Source: Taeniopygia guttata (taxonomy: Eukaryota > Chordata > Aves > Passeriformes > Estrildidae). Taken from it: a stretch of DNA of 64,000 bases. The stretch's first letter is position 1. Every line of letters starts with the position of its first letter. A program made the position numbers and the translations under genes. Shown here in pieces: positions 13,201 to 23,900 of the stretch. The notes under the pieces were generated by a model, which was not told the DNA's origin, made no database searches, and worked only from the letters and a program-made list of their open reading frames with translations. The stretch is taken from positions 21,220,001 to 21,284,000 of the forward strand of contig NC_133024.1 in the NCBI RefSeq assembly GCF_048771995.1, given 5' to 3'.

Positions 13201-16200
13201 CTTAAAGAGAAAGGAATCACAGGCTGAAAAGGTTGCACAGAGAACTTCAGAGCCTTGCTCTACAGCCCAGAGAAGAGCCTATTTTGCCCAATAGCATGCT
13301 TACAAAATACTGTGAAGTGGTGACACCAGTTTAATAGATTATCACATCACCTGAGTCACTGCAACTACCAATGTGTGTTCTTGGCCTGCTGCTGTGACAG
13401 GCATTGTGTCCAGCTGCAGCCTCAGTGTGTGGTTTACAGCAACACAGTGAACCCTGCAGCTGTGATCAGAGTAGCACAGACAGTATCAGTTTTGCACCCT
13501 GTTCCCAGATGATTTATTAATTTTGAATGCATCTCTTGTCAAAATTTTGGACATAAAAACTATTGAAACATCCAAGAACAAATGGGCCAAGTGAGCTCAT
13601 GAGCTATTCTTTCACAGGAATGGCACATTGGAAGCTGCTCATTTTGAATCTGGTAACTGGGATATTCGGTGACAACAACATGCATGAACAGCACAGTTCC
13701 ATAATGCAACACAGGGAGTTAACAATTCATTGGCATGTTCTCAGAGATACCGTCTCAGTCACGTAGCCAAAGCTGGAAACCTAGATCCTAATGGTGGGAG
13801 AAAATTCCCTTGAGAAGCCACTATATTATGGAGGGAACATTTGAATTGTTCCATTCATCTGCTCCCAGACATGTATTTTGTAATTAACACTTTTTTATCT
13901 TCAGTAAATTCCAACAGACGAACGTATTATAGACCACAGGCCATATATAAGTATATGCTAAATTCCTCCATATTAACAACTATTTTAAGATAAACTGTTT
14001 TGTAAACGTCTGGAGCAAAAAAAAAAAAAAAAAAAAAAAATTAGCCCTACCTTTTTTACCTTTTTCACTAGTATCTGCTGTTGAAATGCTAAGAGCACTG
14101 AGTGCAGCTTCCAAATCCTGCACTTGCTTTAATAACCGCTGCCCTTTATCTGGCAGCATCTGAACGTTCACTGTAGCCAATGTACTCTGCAAAAAAGAAA
14201 GAAACCAAAACTTGTGTGGTCACCAAGCTCTCTGCCAACACAGAACAATCAGGTCAGAAGTCTAAAAAGAACTAATCCTATCCCATTTTATTTTGATACT
14301 GTTCTGTAGTCTCCAAAAGCTTTCAAGTGCCATTCAGTGCAATTAAACAGTTTTTAGCGGAAAATAAACTAACCATTAGTTTTCTTTAGGAAACTAACCA
14401 TTAGTGTTTCATTAGAAAATATGGAAGGACACAGGGACTCCTCCTTTTTATGAAACAGGCAGTCAGGTGAGTCAGACAATCTTAACATCTCCCAAAACAA
14501 CCACAACATTTAACTCACTTGCACCTTTCTTTCTATGCTTGCACAAACAACAATTCTGACTTTATTTTGAGGTTCTATTCTAAATGCTAGACAAACAGGG
14601 GGGTTCATAATGAAAACTGTAAAACAGTGATTGGCAGTTACTGAAAAAAAAAAGGCAAACAGGCAGGTAATTTATTTCACCCTAGAGTAAGCTTTCATAA
14701 CAGGATCATTTCTACTGCACAAGGCCAAGAGAGGCTACCAGAAACAGCCATGTTATTTACAAAGGTAAAACTGGCTGTGCACTATTCCATTTTATGCAAA
14801 TTACTTTCCAGATAAAAGACAAGACAACCTCAGGTGGGTCAAAACTGAGCATCCCCTAAGGCAGAAGATTGTACTACCTTACAAGTAATTGGTGTGTAGC
14901 TGCTTAATACAACCAGTGTGTACAAAGGCTGAACTCCCTCCCATGCCGCATCTTCCTAAACCCCATTTTGAGTTTCTGTTGTAAGGAGACATCATATTCT
15001 GATGCCTGTCACGAGTAAGGGAAGTCACCTTGAAAACAGAACAATACACTCCTCAAATAATAGGTGCAATAAATGACCTTTTTCTGTTTCAGCTGGACTA
15101 GAAGATCGTTATGAAGCACTTTAGGGTCCTGGGGTCCTTCCATGTGATGTAATGCTGCTGCTCCTGGCAAAGGTGTCCCCTGCACACTCTTTCCTGATGG
15201 AATCTCAACTGATTTCTCAGGTTTACTTTCACCTGATGAGGAACAAACAAATTGCTCTTCATCACTGTCACTGCCAGAGGCATCATCAGGAGGCTCTGGC
15301 AGCTCTGGCCCAAGTTGTGCCTTGGGCAGCTCTGCCTCTGCCCCTCCCATCAGGGCAGCACACTTCGATGCCGACTGTGCTCCTGCTGAGGAAGGGGCAT
15401 CTTCCTTAGACACCGGCATCATGTCGCCATTCTTCTGCCCAGTGCAATCTTTCTTTCTTGTTTTTTTATCCCTACAACTTTTTAGGCTTTTTTCTCCAAG
15501 CTGCTCCTCTCCTGGAGGCTTGGTACTTGTACTTTGCTTTCCAAGACTTAGTGGGAAGAGTTTTGATCTTGTGCCTGGCTCCTTGTCCACACAATCAGAA
15601 AACTTCTTGGATACCCTGCCACTACCACCATATTTTTCTTCCTCTGAAAGTGTATTTTCCCCATTCCTGGTCTCAGAAAGGCAAAGTTTAGATTCAGACA
15701 CTGTAGTCTCCTGAAGTTCTAGATCACTTTTACTTCCTGTGGATGACTGCCTTTTATTTTTCAGCTCTTCTAGAGGTACTGTCTCTGTGAAGGAATCAGA
15801 GATCGAATTCTTTTCTTTACATGATACCAGCACACTCTCATTCTCTGCTTTAGCTCCTTTTGCTTTACTTTCCTCTCCATTTATTTGCTTCATTTGTTTC
15901 CAGGATGATGGTGCACGATTCCTGTCTAGCACTTTGAATGGGTTTCTCTGTCTCGTGGGATTGAAGAAAGGTGCTGTTCTGGGTTGGGATTCCAAGGATT
16001 TTGAGACTTTGGTAGCTTTTGGATCCTACAATATGAACATGTCAGTAAATGGCTAGTGTACAAATTATTAAAGCATGTTAATAACATACACAACCTGATC
16101 ACATCAAGCAAGACTTCATCCTCTACCAAGATCATCTTTCCTATTATTTTAACAGAATCAGGTTAACATTTCATAAGAAATCCAAAACAAAATGGCTGGT

Positions 16201-18158
16201 TTTCTACTTTCTTTGCCATTCCCATTGTTTTTTGGGATCAAGTCCCGTAGCACAATCTCTAGAAAAGAGGACAGCCAGGAATCAAATCCAAGCTCTTTCT
16301 AAGACTAAAGCATAGTGAGTACTTCATACAACTTCGAGACATCTCACCTAGAGGACAGCAGGCCTGACATGCTTTTCAAGCTGGAAAACATAAAATCTCC
16401 CACTTAGTCTCAGAGGTGATTATGGTATATGGAATGAAAAGTCACACCAGAATAAGGCAATACTATAATACAAACACTCTTACCTGCCATGGGACGTTTC
16501 CACACCATTTCTTCCTATTCAACTTACTCTTGAGGCACCGGTAAAACAACCTACCAAGGATTAAAACAAGATTTCAATCCCAAGAGGCAGTAAAAAAGCG
16601 CTAAGCATTCTTTTAAAAGTACTTTGCACCAGAAACCATCACAGCCAAATTCTACTAATCTGCACTTTACATTTACACCTTTGCATAAAAAAAAGGCCGT
16701 GAACACTGGCAACAGTGCTTTTTACAGGAGTAGTGTTCTCTGAATAAAGATTCCTAGGGTTTGGGTTTTTTTTTTTTTTAGTTTTAGCAATAGAAGAATA
16801 ACTGCTCAGGCAAAAATACCTCCTATGTTTAGAGCCTTGGATTTCAAGGTGCAAGGAAACAGCTCTTCTTTTACTTACACTGCACAGGCGACCTCATCTT
16901 TATAGCAACTTAGGGACAGAAATACTTTTGATGCGATTTCTTTTTTAAACTAACAGCCAACCTGGACTGCTCCAAATACTTTATCAGAACTAATATTGTG
17001 GAATCTGACGCTAAGTTTGGATGAATCCAACCACAGAGCCATGTTCAATTCTGTTAAAAACAAACATTATCTGATGACCCAGGTTTATACTATTGGACAT
17101 AACTGCTAACAAAAGTGGCAAACATTTGGAAACAGGGTAAGTGTAGGCCTCAAGGCTCAATGACTCTTTAATTTTAGAAGGAAACTGCAAGTTCTCTCCG
17201 GGACCATTAGTTTCAACATGTGCAATAAACCCTGTTTTCACTTTGAATGATTGGTAGTTCAACTCTCTCACTTGTTCATAAACTATAAAGACAGCTAAGA
17301 GCCTCTCGATCCTAAGAATAACGATCTTTATTTTTAAGAGGCAGCAGCCTACAAAGTAAGTCTTCAAAGATACCATAAAAATAAGGTACTCTAAATAAGA
17401 GCCCTCCTTTCCCCACAAAACACAGGTACAGCTTAGGTGGATGTTAAATCCTCATTACAGAAAAACAACTTAAATCGCAGGATTCAAGTTTTTCTGATAT
17501 AAACCAGTAAAAACTATATGATCATTAGTCAGAATCAGTTTGAGAAGATTATTTTAAGCACTGAACATAGGATAAAGAAGGAACATAGGCTTTACCCGTT
17601 TGAAGGCAGACATACGCGTTTTAAAAACTTTGAGGAACTTACTGGTATTCATCTCTGTCCGGCTGCTGAACCAGGACTTGCAGCTCCACCACGCACCCCT
17701 CATGGATCAAGCAGTGAGAAGCAGGAACCCTGAAAGAAGGAAAGGAGAAGCGGAAGAATACAGACAAGACGAACTGCCCAGGGGATTGCCACCGCAACGC
17801 AATCACTTGCGACAAAACAAAGGCTACGTAAGAAAACACGTTTGCGACTGCTGACACAACAGTGAACTTCCCTCAGGACAGCCAAGTGTGTCCCCTGTCC
17901 CATAGTCCCCCTCCTGCCGCCCCTGCCCTGCACCTACGGCGCTGGGAGGACGAAGCCGCAGGCAGCGGGGCCCTGCGTCCCGCACACGTAGAAGCTCTTC
18001 CCTTTGTTGGGCCCATCGCGGACACCCGTTTTCAGGAAGCAGAGGGACCCTGAGGAGCGGAGAAGAGCGGAACGGGTCAGGCCGAGCCCCCCAACACACC
18101 GCCCCGCACGGGAGCCCAGCCGCCCCTCACCGTGCTCGGAGCACAGCACAGCCTCCAT
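460..18158 (-). CDS. TTF2: Transcription termination factor 2 (SNF2-family ATPase), complete, 23 coding exons
   Basis: TTF2 is an ATP-dependent DNA translocase that strips RNA polymerase II and nascent RNA from DNA, notably at mitosis. Coding exons in transcription order: 18158-18131, 18049-17938, 17729-17643, 16550-16484, 16025-15078, 14186-14051, 13200-13018, 12799-12642, 11399-11318, 11019-10906, 10292-10142, 9430-9325, 8361-8171, 7288-7135, 6414-6323, 5601-5519, 5049-4910, 4438-4268, 3696-3638, 2773-2620, 2527-2445, 1475-1401, 604-460. They total 3519 nt (1172 aa plus stop; human is about 1162 aa) and all phases close. Domains: N-terminal GRF zinc finger, long variable acidic linker, then the two-lobed helicase core with DDMGLGKT (about residues 602-609), DEAH (744-747), TGTPIQNN and DRIYRVGQ (1110-1117). 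The protein ends [12 protein letters not shown] chose the ATG at 18158 because it matches the human start (MEEVRCPEHG); an in-frame ATG lies seven codons upstream at 18179. Confidence 0.96.
8171..11399 (-). CDS. TTF2: TTF2 exons 9-13: first RecA-like lobe of the SNF2 ATPase
   Basis: Exons 11399-11318, 11019-10906, 10292-10142, 9430-9325 and 8361-8171. In order they code for the Q-motif-like [13 protein letters not shown], the Walker A loop DDMGLGKT split after GGIL by the 298-bp intron, motif Ia ([15 protein letters not shown]), VVVTTYSLL, the Walker B DEAH box and motif [11 protein letters not shown]. All catalytic residues expected of an active ATPase are intact. Confidence 0.95.
9439..9488. 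repeat. Short direct repeat beside a TTF2 splice acceptor
   Basis: A 17-bp unit (plus strand AAAGAAAGTAGTGATCA) occurs at 9439-9455 and 9472-9488, a 33-bp offset. On the minus strand this duplicates the pyrimidine-rich and probable branch-point segment just upstream of the acceptor of TTF2 exon 12 (exon 9430-9325). Confidence 0.8.
12050..12408 (+). mobile_element. Solo LTR of an avian ERVK-like element (fossil)
   Basis: The segment resembles long terminal repeats of passerine endogenous class II (ERVK) retroviruses from memory of the family: an A/G-rich 5' portion, a U3-like part with GGCCAATC, an AT-rich stretch with an AATAAA signal near 12332, and a 3' end that finishes in CA at about 12408. 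No internal retroviral genes flank it, so it looks like a solo LTR. The left boundary is uncertain (12050-12116). It lies in the TTF2 intron 11400-12641, antisense to the gene. Confidence 0.65.
14017..14040. repeat. A24 tract (T24 on the TTF2 strand) just downstream of a donor
   Basis: A run of 24 A on the plus strand sits nine bases from the exon 6 donor of TTF2 (exon 14186-14051). On the transcribed strand it is a U-rich tract directly after a non-consensus GTAGGG donor. It may be a homopolymer of retroposon origin, but no SINE body is visible. Confidence 0.85.
15078..16025 (-). CDS. TTF2: TTF2 exon 5: long low-conservation acidic linker
   Basis: This 948-nt exon (316 codons, phase 0 at both ends) codes for a Ser/Lys/Glu-rich, probably disordered stretch between the zinc finger and the helicase core. 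Recognisable anchors are [11 protein letters not shown] near its start, an acidic [10 protein letters not shown] stretch, and LVQLKQKK at its end. Human TTF2 has matching anchors ([17 protein letters not shown]) with little conservation between. The preceding exon (16550-16484) carries LFYRCLKSK and WCGNVPWQ. Confidence 0.92.
17643..18158 (-). CDS. TTF2: TTF2 exons 1-3: GRF zinc-finger module
   Basis: Three short exons (18158-18131, 18049-17938, 17729-17643) encode about the first 75 residues. The Cys/His pattern (CSEHG, LCFLKTG, SFYVC, ACGFV, SHCLIH) is that of a zf-GRF domain, a single-stranded nucleic-acid-binding finger found at the TTF2 N-terminus. Exon 1 codes for only nine residues plus one base and ends in a GTGAGG donor. 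Intron 1 is only 81 bp, and the region is GC-rich because it lies inside the promoter CpG island. Confidence 0.9.
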
Positions 18159-18440
18159 GGCCGGGCAGCGCGGCCGCACCCTCCATTTGAACCGGCCAAT
18201 CCCGCCGGGCCGGCGCTACCACCAATCAGCGCGGGGCAAGGGCGGAGCAGCCAATCGCCGCTGCGCTGCGCTCCCCTCGCACACAGCCCTCGCGCGCCCG
18301 GGGGCGGGAACAGGCGGGAGGGGAGATGCGAAGGGGGCGTGGCGTCAGGCCCGCCGCGGTGGCACAGCCGGAGTGGAGGGAGCCGCGTTCCACCCGGGAT
18401 ACTCCCTGTCCTGGAAACGGCTCCAGCTGCCGCGCCTGAC
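18159..18440 (-). promoter_or_regulatory. TTF2: TTF2 CpG-island promoter
   Basis: The sequence from about 17880 to 18430 is strongly GC- and CpG-rich, covers the first exons of TTF2, and has no TATA box. This is the form of a housekeeping CpG-island promoter. The transcription start is not visible from sequence alone but should lie just right of 18158. Confidence 0.8.
18186..18255. promoter_or_regulatory. Three CCAAT boxes and a CHR-like hexamer
   Basis: CCAAT occurs at 18196-18200, 18222-18226 and 18251-18255, with start-to-start spacings of 26 and 29 bp. TTTGAA, the core of the cell-cycle genes homology region, is at 18186-18191, on the start-codon side of the array. Relative to TTF2 both motifs are in reverse orientation. 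CCAAT arrays of this spacing bind NF-Y. Together with a CHR they are typical of G2/M-expressed genes. Confidence 0.6.
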
Positions 18441-20987
18441 AGGCTCATCCTGCCAGCTGGACATACGTTTAAAAGTAAAATACTTAAAGATAAATGTAAG
18501 TTGAAATAATGGTACAAACAAAGACCACAGACCATCAGGAACTGGAAGCAAGTTGGGTTTTTTCTTCTGTATTTAAGACGGGAAATACAATTTTACAAAA
18601 CGTGTGCACTTCTCAATTACTGCTTTTGTTAATGAGAACACAAGTGAGAGAACGGCTCTGGTAATAACAGAATTATGGTAGGGTTATAACGTGTGTACAA
18701 AAATATGAACAACATTTACACTAAATAACAGATTAGTGACATTAACACTGGTAGCCGAATTCAGCTATGGTGTAAACTTGCAACCCCCTTGACCTGCTTG
18801 AAGGCTGCATTTGTCTCAGTACCTGGGTGAAAAACGTGCTTTTTACACGATACTATGGATTTTGTGCTTCCACGCACATTTCTCCTAAACACAGTGTTTT
18901 GGGCCAGCACCTACTCCTCCACAATGCATTCAAACTCGTGTGTGCCCTTCAGACATTCACCAACGGCTCTGCTCAACTTGTTTCAAGCAGGAGTACGGAA
19001 TAAAAGGGAGCACACAAAATACTTCCAGGCAAGTGTACAGCTTAAGGAGTGTTGAGTACTACCCGCGACTGTGATTGTAATGTTAACGACAGCAATAATG
19101 ACCTCGCTGCAGGGCGTTTCCCGGCAAAACCTGGGATTTTTGGGTTTTTTCCCTAATGAGTACCCACAGGTGCAGTGTCTCTAACACATTAGAAGTAAAA
19201 AATGCAGGAGTTAGAACCTCCCTATTATTAATTGATTTATTCCTGCATTATGCTAAGAGCCACCTTTCTGGAGCTTAAGTGTTCTTGCTCTAACAGCCTG
19301 TCTTTAAATCAGCAAACCACGTACTGAATTTTAAGCATGCTGTTATATTTTACATGGGAACACTATGGGATTTAGGCTAGTTCAGAAAGTCAAGTTGCTT
19401 TGTCCAGAGATGGACATAAGCTTGTGCTGAAATGCATCTCTGAGTCAGGAACAAAGACAAATAGGATGTCTAAATACAGTACTGGACCGAGGCTCTGCCT
19501 CACAACACTTTTTGCTTCTGTGCCTCTGAATAAGTTGCACAGAGACAAAATTCAATGAGTGTACACCCTGTTTTTTGCCCAGATGGAAATATCCTGCTCC
19601 TGGTTTCCAAACAATCTGCATCAAAACCTCATACAAAGCACTTCTGGGGAAAGGTAGAGGCACAGAGGAGCAGCCATACAGTAAACAAATGCAAACCCTT
19701 GGTCCTTAACTCCATTTGCTACTGACACCCACCCCCGAGGAATGATCCTGTTCACTTAAGTCTCCTCTTTGAAATACATGGTAAGGCAGAGCTTTAGCGC
19801 CCCAAAATAAGGAAGGGGGTAGCCCACAAAGGCACAGAAAGGTTCCTCAAGCTGGATATTCTTGAATGATCCACCTCATCCCTCTTTTCCTTACAAACCT
19901 TGCCACCTTTGGAGTTTGTTTCACTGCCAGCAGCTTGGCTGTGCTGAGTTCCCCTTCTTTGGCAAGCAGAGCTGATCAGTCAACCCTCTCACAAAGGCCT
20001 AACAAGGTAATGTCTGTACAGTGCTTAAGAACATGCAAAGTGCAATATAAGTGCCAAATGTTCTTATTTTTGAGATTAATGAATTAATACTCCAAGAAAT
20101 AGAAGCACTGAGGTAACTACAGCTTAAATACTACATTCCCTCATGATTAACAAAAAAACCAGCTCTCTTCTCTCTAGAAGATGAATCCTGAATATGAAAT
20201 GGTAATATCTTATTTATATTCTGTCAACTTTAGCAGAGCCACAGAGTGCCCTTTAAGTAACAGCAAAACATGAGCTGAAGTTCTCAGGGAAACTAAGAAT
20301 TCTGCACTAATGATTTCCTCAAATCCCATCTCTGTGCTGTTCCCAGCATGTTTACTCCCATTCATCACATCCAGAAGAGCTGATATCCCATGCCGCTGAA
20401 GCAAAGCACAGTCCAATGTCAGATCTGGCATTCTGTTGGCTGAACAGACAGAAATATCCCCCAGTAAAGGTTAAGTAGGACCATAATCTGCATGAGCTCT
20501 CTGAAAAGTTCAGGTTTTGTCCTTAGTGAAGTCCACGTTGCTCAGCTGGGAGTACGGCTTTATTTCTTATCCAATCCAGAGCTATCAGAGCACTCCAGCT
20601 GTCAAGTATCAACTTATTATCCTGGTGGTCAGAAGAGGATGGATATAACAATGAATTAAACACTGCACATACCTTTTCTGTTTTGTTTCCTGTATCAGCT
20701 TTGGCCGATGGGCCCAAGATTCAACTGACTAATGATGTGGTCAATGAAACCAAGCCCTGCATTCCTATGCACTTTGTGATAATGATGTGGCAGAAGAGTC
20801 AGTAGCACCCCAACTAGTAAACAAACACTGCTGTAAAATGCTAATGCAAGTACCAGAACCCAGCTGTTTCCAAGTGTTGAAAAAACACTGGAAACATCCC
20901 GACGTGTCCTGGTTCTGGTGAAACACTACTAGCTGCAGTAGACACTGCTTAGTGGTTTCATTCTGTTTTCCTACTCCAGTGCTCATG
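18441..20987 (-). other. GPR161: GPR161 3' UTR and TTF2-GPR161 spacer
   Basis: No coding exon or known repeat is evident. Candidate minus-strand polyadenylation signals (TTTATT on the plus strand) are at 20559-20564, giving a 3' UTR of about 0.45 kb, and 19236-19241, giving about 1.75 kb. Which is used cannot be told from sequence. The remainder up to the TTF2 promoter is intergenic. Confidence 0.5.
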
Positions 20988-23900
20988 TCAAATGTTCCCT
21001 TCATCGATGCTCTGCAGCTTCAGTCTTTGGCTGGTATGGGGCCTGGCACCACGCCGGGTGTTCCCACTGCTTCCTGCCAGAGTCCACGAGGGGAACAGAG
21101 CTCCTGGTAAAGCGTCTTCCCCAAACAGGCTGAGTTTCACATCAGCTTCTATAGCTCGGGCCAGACTGGCTGCATAACTGTCCAGAGATTTATGGACTTC
21201 AGCTTTTACATGAAGAATAGAATTCTTTGCAGCCTCTGCTAAAAAAAAAAAAAAAAAAAAAAAAAGGTTAACAGTTGGTAAGCAGGGCTGTGCAAATGCT
21301 TGAAAACTAATATAGATCCTGTTGGAAAGGCATGATCATGCCCTCTGCAAAGTAACTGCACATTTACCAACAATACTCAGGCTTCCTATATCATTCTATG
21401 AACACAAAGTTTCAGAGTGACCTGGGATAATCTGTGTCAGTGCACCTATTTTTGTAGCATCTGTAAACCTCTCTTCCCACCAACATGTTGAGCAATACAA
21501 GAGTTCATCCTAAATGTAACACTTCAGTGAGGCTGCTGAAATAATTTAAAGCCTCAGGGATGCTGAAAAGCCTGAGACTCATCAGGGAGAATTGCAAAAC
21601 CTGTGGGGACTTGTGCAGTGACACTTCCCTCTTTCACTCTCACAAGAAATTATATGTCTGCTCCTACATAATCACTCAGAAAGATAGTGGGAAATGTATG
21701 CTAATGTGTTTGCATAAGGAAATATTCATCTCATGGTGGGAAGAGGACAAAAGAGAATTCTGCCAAGACGTTTAAAAATTCCATAGAAACAGTTTTCTCA
21801 TTATATCAGGCTTTATTATTACTTGCTTCTTAAAGGCATTCTGCTCATTTTCATCCTGTCCACAAGCATGTATTGTTTAGAAAATTCAGTTGTTATTATC
21901 AAGTCTTTTATTGAAATTATTGTAACTATCAGCATAAATTAATGTTCTGACATTTTACAGATGATCACAGCAATGTTCTGCTATCCCAGAATCAACAAGC
22001 AAGTTGCATGTGATTCATCTGTTTTCACCCATACCTGCTGAGGAACACAAAGTAAAGCAAAGTAGAATTTAAGTTAAAAAGTAAATGAAACAGGATAAAA
22101 TTATATTCAAGATCACTGAAGTCTGTAAAGGAAAGAATTTCAAGTCTGTAAGTGACAAACTTGAGAAGAGACACCAAATGAGAAACACAGGGATAATGCA
22201 ACCAAAATATGAGGGCAGGATAATATATTCCCCAAGAAACACAAAACAGACAAAACTCAACCACGAAGATGAGTGGAATTGCAGACAGGATACTGCTTTG
22301 CAATTTTACATATATGCAGGGAATGCCAGCTTCTAGGTCTTGTCCTTGCCTGATGCTACTTGAGATCTGGAAGAAAGGCCTGATTTTCTTTCTGTTGTAC
22401 CTGCATGAATGATCGGGTCTGTCACAGCACACAGCAGTCAGATACTTTTCAAGACAATTCTCAAGGTCCTGGGAGGCTTCCTGAACACTCAATATAGTTG
22501 ACTCTGAGCATTTTCATACTTACCCCTATACTCACCTTTAATTTGTTCCACTTCATCTTCAAATGTCACTGAACTCCTCCTTCGAGGGGGACAGATGCAG
22601 TGTGGGGCATGAGGGCCATCTGAGCTATAGTCTTCAAGAAGCATTGTATCTGTTCCTGAAAAGAGCAAGAACCCTCAAGTTAAACGTAACACTGAGATAC
22701 AATTATGGTGGCAAAACATTTTCAGCCTATTTTCAGCAATTCCTTCAAAAGATGTCTAAACCCAGCTTTTCTGAGTAAATTTCAGCTCAAATTAAACACT
22801 GCTCAGGAAAAGAATGAGGTCAGTTTTCATTGAAAGGACTGGGAAATCTCCTTAGAGACTGGGCATCACAGGCCCCAGGATCATGTACTACATGCAGCAA
22901 GCAACAAGTAAGAGGGATTAAGGTTTCCTTCTGCTCTGTAGTAACTCACAGTAAAAGCATCCAAAATGAAAGACTATTTCACAGTGGACAACTGTGTATC
23001 CATTCCCAGGCTATGGCTTGTGCTCCCTCCTTAAACAGCAGTGGCACTTCTAACAGCATTCTGATATCGCTTTAGTTTTGTTCATTTGTTTAAACTGCTG
23101 TCACAAGGTGGTAGCACAACGTCCTCTTAACTAAGGCAGGTTTACCAGGAGGCTGCTCTCTCTTCACATAAAACTGCAGAATATCCACAACAGACAGAAA
23201 ACTACCACCACAAAACAACTACCAAAAATAAATCCCAGCTCCACAGACTTCCTTTACAAAAGTAGGACACAAACCCCTCACACCAAGCAACCTTTAAAAG
23301 ATTACCCTCTGGTGTCTCTAAAATAACTACTGCAGTTAAGGACTGGTAGGTAGCTGAGTTAACTGCCAGAAAAATCTAGCAACAGATCTGGATAGAAAAT
23401 TACCATCAGAACTCTTTCTCCCTTTTCCAAACCATCTTCAGTTGAGAGATCTTAAGTAGCAATGAAATCATAAGCTGAAACCATCCTAAGCATTTATGTT
23501 TATGCTGCAGGATGAACAAGACAAGGTCTCTTACAAAATAGGAAACAGAGAAGCACATTCTTCACAGCACTTTGTTGCCCTGTTCCTTGTGGATACAGAC
23601 AAAGTCTCCAAAGAACAACAGAAACTGAAGGAGAAGGGCACAAAAGCAGTGAGTCTTGTTCCCAGGACACATTACCAAGGAAGATTCACCATTCTGTAAG
23701 CAGTATTTTGCAAGTAAATCTATCGAGAGCAAGGGGGAAAAAAGCAACTGCAGCAGTTTTGTTGGAACAGCTAGAACAGATACTTCATGTCGTTTGTCCA
23801 CCAGGAGACATCTGTTTGTGTAAATATTGACTGTCCACGAGACTGCTGCCAAGTGCAAACTTCTGCCCAAGTAGGGAGCAAGAGACTTGCAGTTACCTGA

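Larger units (their letters stand above)
605..18130 (-). other. TTF2: TTF2 introns (22): content
   Basis: Introns range from 81 bp (18050-18130) to about 1.2 kb (11400-12641). The only recognisable transposable element is the ERVK-like LTR in the 11400-12641 intron. Intron 14187-15077, intron 16551-17642, the seven introns between 605 and 7134, and introns 7289-8170 and 8362-9324 show only A/T tracts and low-complexity stretches. I saw no snoRNA, tRNA or microRNA hairpin, but I could not fold the sequence. Confidence 0.6.

Noticed and set aside
15926-16135. Alternative reading of the start of TTF2 exon 5 (frame [11 protein letters not shown])
   Set aside because: It would follow from joining exon 3 directly to exon 5. 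Exon 4 at 16484-16550 restores the conserved frame.
17011-17418. 135-codon minus-strand open frame in TTF2 intron
   Set aside because: The neighbouring conserved exons are phase-compatible without it, and it has no human counterpart.
18177-18179. Upstream in-frame ATG of TTF2
   Set aside because: It would add MRPRCPA before the conserved start. The downstream ATG aligns with the human start, so it is preferred, though the upstream one is not excluded.
22025-22492. 155-codon minus-strand open frame with hydrophobic stretches
   Set aside because: It is inside a GPR161 intron, is compositionally AT-rich and matches nothing known. The hydrophobicity comes from TTT/TTA codons.
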